From Syntrophaceae bacterium (GTDB lineage Bacteria; Desulfobacterota; SM23-61): a DNA stretch of 13,653 bases. The notes below the pieces were generated by a model. It was not told where the DNA came from. It saw only the letters and a program-made list of their open reading frames with translations, and ran no database searches. The position numbers were made by a program, and so were the translations under genes. Shown here piece after piece: positions 13,444 through 13,653 of the stretch. Where the stretch lies: the NCBI GenBank assembly GCA_003154025.1, contig PMCE01000356.1:22650-36302 (forward strand), read 5' to 3'. Position 1 is the stretch's first letter. Each line of letters begins with the position of its first letter.

Positions 13444-13653
13444 GCTTTTGGCCAATTCCACATTACATTCCATAATCGAGCGAGGATCCTCGCCTTTGGG
13501 GCTGCGGACTTGTAGGTGGAAGCTTTAAATTTGGCGGGAAAGGCATTTGTTCCAATAAAAGGGAACACTGCTCCCTTAAAGCAGGACTCCCAAAATCCAT
13601 TCCTCTTATAGCGCCATTTCCGTTATTTCCCAGCTTGACCCCCCTCGCCTACC
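13444..13653. other. terminal stretch without a supported gene
   Basis: AAGGGA (13559-13564) and TCCCTT (13572-13577) form a small hairpin. On the - strand a frame of 66 codons without ATG is open (13425-13622). I do not call it a gene because it has no start with a ribosome binding site and its end runs into the terminator. Confidence 0.4.
13480..13493. repeat. 14-bp perfect palindrome
   Basis: GCGAGGATCCTCGC is identical on both strands. It could be a binding site for a dimeric regulator of a gene beyond the window, or chance. Confidence 0.5.

Noticed and set aside
1..13653. CRISPR array, tRNA, rRNA, transposase
   Set aside because: No regularly spaced direct repeats, no cloverleaf with a matching T-arm and acceptor, no rRNA-like sequence and no transposase motif were found on either strand by eye.

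Overview
The window reads as chromosomal DNA of a strict anaerobe, most likely a member of the Desulfobacterota (deltaproteobacterial) lineage or a similar environmental anaerobe. The grounds are a tungsten-type aldehyde:ferredoxin oxidoreductase, a corrinoid-dependent methylamine methyltransferase homologue, a Liv-type ABC importer with its second permease fused to an ATPase, and moderately high GC in the genes. No taxonomic marker gene is present, so this placement is inference. Every gene I can support is on the + strand.

Left part (1-5000). The window opens inside the 3' end of an MtmB-like methyltransferase. A two-gene unit follows: a small SCP2-like protein (648-1022) and an alpha/beta hydrolase (1024-1881). 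After these come a lone TctC/Bug-type periplasmic binding protein (2024-3004) and a full-length aldehyde:ferredoxin oxidoreductase (3116-4981).

Centre (5000-11600). A branched-chain-amino-acid-type (HAAT family) ABC importer occupies 5074-9816: binding protein, permease LivH, a fused LivM-LivG permease/ATPase, and ATPase LivF. A hairpin separates the binding-protein gene from the membrane genes. A metallo-beta-lactamase-fold hydrolase (9842-10591) follows 25 nt after livF and probably shares its transcript. A classical short-chain dehydrogenase (10794-11573) follows after about 200 nt. Together the genes look like an uptake-and-catabolism locus: importer and binding proteins, two hydrolases, an alcohol dehydrogenase and an aldehyde oxidoreductase. 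The substrate cannot be read from the sequence.

Right part (11600-13653). This is the unusual section. An AT-rich, inverted-repeat-rich stretch without a convincing gene leads to a promoter-like sequence (11837-11864). Next is a compact structured RNA candidate (about 11869-12009) ending in a strong intrinsic terminator. Its segments can form mutually exclusive helices, the layout expected of a transcription attenuator or riboswitch. A GC-rich, potentially multi-branched leader follows (12010-12326). It ends at a gene for a secreted, cysteine-containing protein of a family I do not recognise (12327-13358), which has its own intrinsic terminator. The last 210 nt hold a palindrome and a small hairpin but no gene I can support.
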